Below, in pieces: positions 60,224-64,000 of a DNA stretch of 64,000 nucleotides (positions are counted from its first letter, which is position 1; each line of letters opens with the position of its first letter). Under the pieces are notes generated by a model, which was not told the DNA's origin, ran no database searches, and saw only the letters and a list, made by a program, of their open reading frames with translations. The DNA comes from RI-43 sp033764725. Lineage in GTDB: Bacteria; Pseudomonadota; Alphaproteobacteria; Caulobacterales; Aquidulcibacteraceae. Location of the stretch: assembly GCA_033764725.1 (NCBI GenBank), contig JANRIR010000067.1:62001-126000 (forward strand), read 5' to 3'. Both the position numbers and the translations under genes were made by a program.

Positions 60224-61096
60224 ATGACGCTCACGAAACGGATCGAGTCCACGCTGCACGCGGCGTTGGACCGCGCCGATCCGGCCGCGACGCCGCCGCG
60301 CCTCGCCGCCGCGCTCCGCCACGCCGTGTTTCCCGGCGGCGCCCGCCTGCGGCCCACCCTGTGCCTCGCGGTCGCCAAGGCGTGCGGGGACGATCGTCCT
60401 GCGCTCGCCGATGCAGCCGCTGCGGCGATCGAGCTTTTGCATTGCGCCTCGCTGGTGCACGACGATCTGCCCTGTTTCGACAACGCCGATCTGCGCCGCG
60501 GGCGGCCGTCGGTGCACGCCGCGTTTGGCGAACCGCTGGCCGTGCTGACCGGCGACGCCTTGATCGTGCTCGCCTTCGAGGAGCTGGCGCGCGCCGGCGC
60601 AGTCGCGCCGCGTCGCCTGGGGCCGCTAGTCGCCACGGTGGCGCGCGGCGTCGGGCCGGCGCAGGGCATCGTCGCCGGCCAGGCTTGGGAAAGCGAGCCG
60701 GCGGCGCCGATCGAGACCTATCATCAGGCCAAGACCGGCGCCTTGTTCGTGGCCGCCACGATGGGCGGCGCGGTCGCGGCCGGGCGGGACCCCGAACCGT
60801 GGCGCGCGCTGGGCGCCCTGATCGGCGAGGCCTATCAGGTGGCCGACGACCTGCTCGACGCCTCCGCCGGGGCCGAAGGCTGCGGCAAGCCGGTCGGCCA
60901 GGACGCCGCGTTCGGCCGGCCGAACATGGCGGCGCAGCTCGGCGTCGAAGCGGCCATGCAGCGCCTGAAATCCATCGTGCGGCGCGCCGTCGCCGCCGTG
61001 CCCGAGTGCGACGGTGCGGTGGAGCTGCGCGACCTCGTCAAGGCCGCGGCGTTGCGCCTGGCGCCGTCGCAGGCGGCCCGCGAAGCCGCCGCCTGA
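60224..61096 (+). CDS. crtE: Geranylgeranyl diphosphate synthase
   Basis: A prenyltransferase making geranylgeranyl-PP for carotenoids and the bacteriochlorophyll tail. The 290-residue product has the first Asp-rich motif DDLPCFD (residues 80-86) in LVHDDLPCFDNADLRRG and the second DDLLD (208-212). PGGARLRPTLCLA and AKTGALF are also family blocks. ATG 60224 follows GGGAGGCG. It lies 9 bp before crtF. Confidence 0.95.
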   Translation: MTLTKRIESTLHAALDRADPAATPPRLAAALRHAVFPGGARLRPTLCLAVAKACGDDRPALADAAAAAIELLHCASLVHDDLPCFDNADLRRGRPSVHAAFGEPLAVLTGDALIVLAFEELARAGAVAPRRLGPLVATVARGVGPAQGIVAGQAWESEPAAPIETYHQAKTGALFVAATMGGAVAAGRDPEPWRALGALIGEAYQVADDLLDASAGAEGCGKPVGQDAAFGRPNMAAQLGVEAAMQRLKSIVRRAVAAVPECDGAVELRDLVKAAALRLAPSQAAREAAA

Positions 61097-61105
61097 CGGG
61101 CGCAG

Positions 61106-62218
61106 ATGAGCCTCGCCTGGCGTGAGCGCTGGCTGGCGTGGCGCAACGCCCGGCTGGCGGATCCGCGCTTTCAGGCGTGGGCGGCGCGCTTTCCGCTCAC
61201 GCGGGGCATCGCCCGCGCCAATGCAGCCGCGCTGTTCGATCTGGTCGCGGGCTTCGTCTATGCGCAGACGCTCTACGCGCTCGTCGATCTCGGCGTGCTG
61301 GAGGCGCTGCGGGGCGGGCCATCGACGCTGGAGGCCTTGGCGACGCGCACCGCGATTCCGCAGGGCGCGCTCGCCCGACTCGCGCAGGCCGGCGCGGCGC
61401 TCGACCTACTGGAGCCGCTGCCGGACGGCCGCTACGCCCTCGGCGCGCACGGGGCCATGACGCTGGGCAGTCCCGGTCTGCCGGCGATGATCCGCCACCA
61501 TGCGGCGCTATACCAGGATCTCGCCGATCCGGCCGCACTGCTGCGGCGCGGGCGCGGCGCGGCGATGAGCGCCTATTGGCCTTACGCGGAAGCCGCGGCC
61601 GATCAGGCCTCCGCCGCACCGGCCTTGGCGGCGGCGACCTATTCGGCGCTGATGGCGGCGACTCAGCCGGCGGTCGCCGCCGAGGTGCTGGCCGCCTATT
61701 CGATGCGTCGCACGAATGCCCTGCTCGACGTCGGCGGCGGCGAGGGGGCCTTCGCCGAGGCGGCGGCGCGGCGCTGGCCGCACCTCAGCGTCGCGGTGTT
61801 CGATCTCCCGGCCGTGGCGGCGCGAGCGGCGCAGCGACTCGCGCCATTGGGACCGCGCGCGCGCGCTCTCCCCGGCGACGTGCAGACCGATCCGTTGCCG
61901 GACGGCGCCGACCTGGTCACCCTGATTCGCATTCTTCATGACCACGACGATGACGGCGTCGCGCGCATCCTGCGCCGAATCCACGCCATTCTGCCGCCTG
62001 GAGGGCGCCTGCTGATCGCCGAGCCGATGCTGGCGGAGCGTGGCCGGGACAAGGTGAACGACGCCTATTTCGGCCTTTATCTGCTCGCCATGGGCCGGGG
62101 GCGGACGCGCCGGTTAAGCGAAATCGCTGCGCTGGCGCGCTCCGCCGGGTTTGCGCGGGTGCGGCCGCTCGAGACGCACAATCCGCTCTTGCTTCGGATC
62201 GCGCTCGCGACGGCGTGA
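61106..62218 (+). CDS. crtF: Hydroxyneurosporene O-methyltransferase
   Basis: A SAM-dependent enzyme that methylates the C1 hydroxyl made by CrtC. The 370-residue product combines an N-terminal winged-helix dimerisation region (LADPRFQAWAARFPLTRGIARANAAALFDLVAGFVYAQTL) with a methyltransferase domain: LLDVGGGEGAFAEAAARRWPH near 208-230 (SAM site), VFDLP, and LVTLIRILHDHDDDG with the catalytic His. It follows crtE closely and lies upstream of bchC. Confidence 0.94.
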   Translation: MSLAWRERWLAWRNARLADPRFQAWAARFPLTRGIARANAAALFDLVAGFVYAQTLYALVDLGVLEALRGGPSTLEALATRTAIPQGALARLAQAGAALDLLEPLPDGRYALGAHGAMTLGSPGLPAMIRHHAALYQDLADPAALLRRGRGAAMSAYWPYAEAAADQASAAPALAAATYSALMAATQPAVAAEVLAAYSMRRTNALLDVGGGEGAFAEAAARRWPHLSVAVFDLPAVAARAAQRLAPLGPRARALPGDVQTDPLPDGADLVTLIRILHDHDDDGVARILRRIHAILPPGGRLLIAEPMLAERGRDKVNDAYFGLYLLAMGRGRTRRLSEIAALARSAGFARVRPLETHNPLLLRIALATA

Positions 62219-62239
62219 GGCAGAATCCGACGAGGCGAG

Positions 62240-62257
62240 CGTAAAGATAAATTGACA
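62240..62257. promoter_or_regulatory. PpsR/CrtJ-like operator 1 upstream of bchC
   Basis: CGTAAAGATAAATTGACA fits TGT-N12-ACA with a C in place of the first T. It is separated by exactly 8 bp from operator 2, the paired spacing known for PpsR/CrtJ sites. Confidence 0.6.
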
Positions 62258-62265
62258 CCTAGAAC

Positions 62266-62283
62266 CGTCCAGATAATCTGACA
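62266..62283. promoter_or_regulatory. PpsR/CrtJ-like operator 2 upstream of bchC
   Basis: CGTCCAGATAATCTGACA fits TGT-N12-ACA with the same first-base change. It ends 52 bp before the bchC start. Confidence 0.6.
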
Positions 62284-62335
62284 CATCGCCGCCGTAATCG
62301 CATCCTGCGAGGCCGGGCGTCGGGCGGAGACCGGC

Positions 62336-63271
62336 ATGGATTCCATGGCCGTCGTATTCGAAGGACCCGAGCGGCTCGATCTGAGGCGTCTGGATCTCGT
62401 TGCGCCACAGGATGACGATGTCGTCGTCGACGTCGCCTGGAGCGGCATCTCCACCGGCACCGAGCGCCTGTTGTGGACGGGCCGCATGCCGAACTTTCCC
62501 GGCATGGGATACCCGCTGGTGCCGGGCTATGAATCGGTCGGCCGCGTCATCGCCACCGGCCCCGCCGCAACGAGCCGTCTCGGCGAAACCGTCTTCGTTC
62601 CCGGATCGACGTGCTTCAAGGACGCGCGCGGCCTGTTCGGCGGCGCGGCGCATCGCATTGTCGCGCCAAGCGCGCGCGTCGTACGCATTCAAGAACGATT
62701 GGGCGCGCGCGGCATTCTGTTGGCGCTCGCGGCGACCGCGCATCACGCCGTCGCCGGCGGCGCGCCGCCTGACCTTATAGTCGGCCACGGCGCGCTCGGC
62801 CGCTTGATCGCGCGGGTGACGATGGCGCTCGGCGCGCCGGCGCCGACCGTCTGGGAAACAAACGCTGCGCGCCGCGCCGATTCGCTCGGCTATCCCGTGC
62901 TCGATCCGAGCGACGATCCGCGGCGCGATTATCGCGTCATCGTCGACGTCAGCGGCGATTGCGGGCTGCTCGACACCTTGTTTCAACGCCTGGCGCGCGG
63001 CGGCGAAGTCGTTCTCGCCGGGTTCTATGAAGAGCGCTTGTCGTTCAGCTTCCCGACCGCGTTCATGCGCGAAGCGCGCGTGCGCGTCGCGGCGGAATGG
63101 AAGCCGGACGATCTCAAGGCGGTTCTGGCGCTGATGCGCGTCGGCCGCATGACTTTGGACGAACTCATCACCCATCACGACAGCGCCGAAAACGCCGCGG
63201 AAGCCTACCGCACCGCGTTCACCGACAGCGCCTGCCTGAAAATGGTTCTCGACTGGAGAGGTTGCGCATGA
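62336..63271 (+). CDS. bchC: Bacteriochlorophyllide a dehydrogenase (3-hydroxyethyl)
   Basis: An NAD-dependent enzyme that oxidises the 3-hydroxyethyl group to acetyl, a late step in bacteriochlorophyllide a synthesis. The 311-residue medium-chain dehydrogenase has SGISTGTERLLWTGRMPNFPGMGYPLVPGYESVGRV, the cofactor area IVGHGALGRLIARV and a shortened zinc region typical of BchC. It overlaps bchX by 4 nt and follows two tandem operators. Confidence 0.95.
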   Translation: MDSMAVVFEGPERLDLRRLDLVAPQDDDVVVDVAWSGISTGTERLLWTGRMPNFPGMGYPLVPGYESVGRVIATGPAATSRLGETVFVPGSTCFKDARGLFGGAAHRIVAPSARVVRIQERLGARGILLALAATAHHAVAGGAPPDLIVGHGALGRLIARVTMALGAPAPTVWETNAARRADSLGYPVLDPSDDPRRDYRVIVDVSGDCGLLDTLFQRLARGGEVVLAGFYEERLSFSFPTAFMREARVRVAAEWKPDDLKAVLALMRVGRMTLDELITHHDSAENAAEAYRTAFTDSACLKMVLDWRGCA

Positions 63272-64000
63272 GCGTCACATTGCTCTCGCAGGCGCATCTG
63301 CGCAAAGAAGCCGCGATCGAGCCGGATCCCGTCGCGACCGGACCTGCGACCAAAGACACGCAGATCATCGCCATCTACGGCAAGGGCGGCTCCGGCAAGA
63401 GCTTCGCGCTGTCGAATCTCAGCTACATGATGGCGCAGCAGGGCAAGCGCGTGCTGCTCATCGGCTGCGACCCGAAATCAGACACGACCTCGCTGTTGTT
63501 CGGCGGCAAGTCCTGCCCGACCATCATCGAGACCTCCGCCAAGAAGAAACTCGCCGGCGAAGAAGTGCGCATCGAGGATGTGTGCTTCCAGCGCGACGGC
63601 GTGTTCGCGATGGAGCTGGGCGGCCCGGAAGTGGGGCGCGGCTGCGGCGGGCGCGGCATCATTCACGGCTTCGAGCTTCTCGAGAAGCTCGGCTTCCATG
63701 AATGGGGCTTCGATTACGTGCTCCTCGACTTTCTGGGCGACGTGGTGTGCGGCGGGTTCGGCCTGCCGATCGCGCGCGACATGTGCCAGAAGGTGATCGT
63801 CGTCGGCTCGAACGATCTGCAGTCGCTCTATGTCGCCAACAATGTCTGCTCGGCGGTGGAATATTTCCGCAAGATGGGCGGCAATGTCGGCGTCGCCGGC
63901 ATGCTCATCAACAAGGACGACGGCACCGGCGAAGCGCACGCCTTCGCAGAAGCGGTCGGCATTCCGGTGCTCGCCGCGATCCCAGCGGACGAGGATATCC
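63268..64000 (+). CDS. bchX: Chlorophyllide a reductase iron protein subunit X (3' end cut off)
   Basis: The NifH-like electron donor of chlorophyllide a reductase (BchXYZ), which reduces ring B. The 244 codons visible hold the P-loop GKGGSGKS (residues 38-45), IGCDPKSDTTSLLFGG, the cluster-binding Cys126 (GRGCGGRG) and Cys161 (DVVCGGFGLP), and the KKKLAGEEV stretch that separates BchX from BchL/NifH. It is truncated by the window end; bchY and bchZ would be expected next. Confidence 0.96.
   Translation, partial: MSVTLLSQAHLRKEAAIEPDPVATGPATKDTQIIAIYGKGGSGKSFALSNLSYMMAQQGKRVLLIGCDPKSDTTSLLFGGKSCPTIIETSAKKKLAGEEVRIEDVCFQRDGVFAMELGGPEVGRGCGGRGIIHGFELLEKLGFHEWGFDYVLLDFLGDVVCGGFGLPIARDMCQKVIVVGSNDLQSLYVANNVCSAVEYFRKMGGNVGVAGMLINKDDGTGEAHAFAEAVGIPVLAAIPADEDI

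Noticed and set aside
1..64000. tRNA or rRNA genes, CRISPR arrays, transposases and attachment sites
   Set aside because: No sequence in the larger intergenic gaps showed a T-loop signature, repeated spacer pattern, transposase motif or flanking direct repeats; not all possible RNAs can be excluded by eye.

Overview
The window is GC-rich alphaproteobacterial chromosome, densely packed with genes on both strands. A SciP/DUF1153 cell-cycle regulator, TTAACCAT boxes of the CtrA type, and divergent sigma-54 promoters in front of the hook and hook-associated genes all point to the Caulobacterales or a close relative. The right-hand end carries a photosynthesis gene cluster for bacteriochlorophyll a and acyclic carotenoids, so the organism is probably an anoxygenic phototroph; the puf genes would lie outside the window.

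Left part (1-28 kb): mostly housekeeping genes. They include the rplY end, an OafA-like acyltransferase, a cyclooxygenase-like haem peroxidase, a TPR/c-type cytochrome pair, prs, an lgt-midA-pgeF operon, ubiK, a YbjN gene, proC, dapE, dapD, argB, an OmpA protein with a clear terminator, ileS (with a palindromic repeat inserted in frame), an orphan EnvZ-type kinase and a pentapeptide-repeat protein. A TIR-like protein follows, facing CtrA-type boxes.

Motility block (28.5-37 kb): a FlhG/MinD ATPase and sciP, then fliK-flgD-flgE on the minus strand and flgK-flgL on the plus strand. The two flagellar units diverge from a 370-bp control region holding two sigma-54 promoters and three copies of an AT-centred motif, an arrangement like flaN/flbG of Caulobacter crescentus.

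Middle part (37-50 kb): mnmA, a MarR-controlled thioesterase/thiolase unit with a palindromic operator, DUF2332 and DUF3754 proteins, a C13 (legumain-like) peptidase, a GNAT enzyme, ruvC, a curli csgA-csgH-csgB-like operon with a strong intercistronic hairpin, an aldehyde dehydrogenase and small envelope proteins.

Photosynthesis cluster (50-64 kb): bciB (minus), then bchI-bchD-bchO, crtI-crtB and a small membrane ORF (plus), then crtD-crtC (minus) diverging from crtE-crtF, and finally bchC-bchX (plus, bchX cut by the window end). Together they cover Mg insertion, 8-vinyl reduction and ring B reduction for bacteriochlorophyll, and phytoene synthesis, desaturation, hydration and methylation for spirilloxanthin- or spheroidene-type carotenoids. 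PpsR/CrtJ-like TGT-N12-ACA operators sit between crtD and crtE, and two near-consensus copies 8 bp apart sit before bchC, suggesting redox/light repression. No rRNA, tRNA, CRISPR array, insertion sequence or prophage was recognised.
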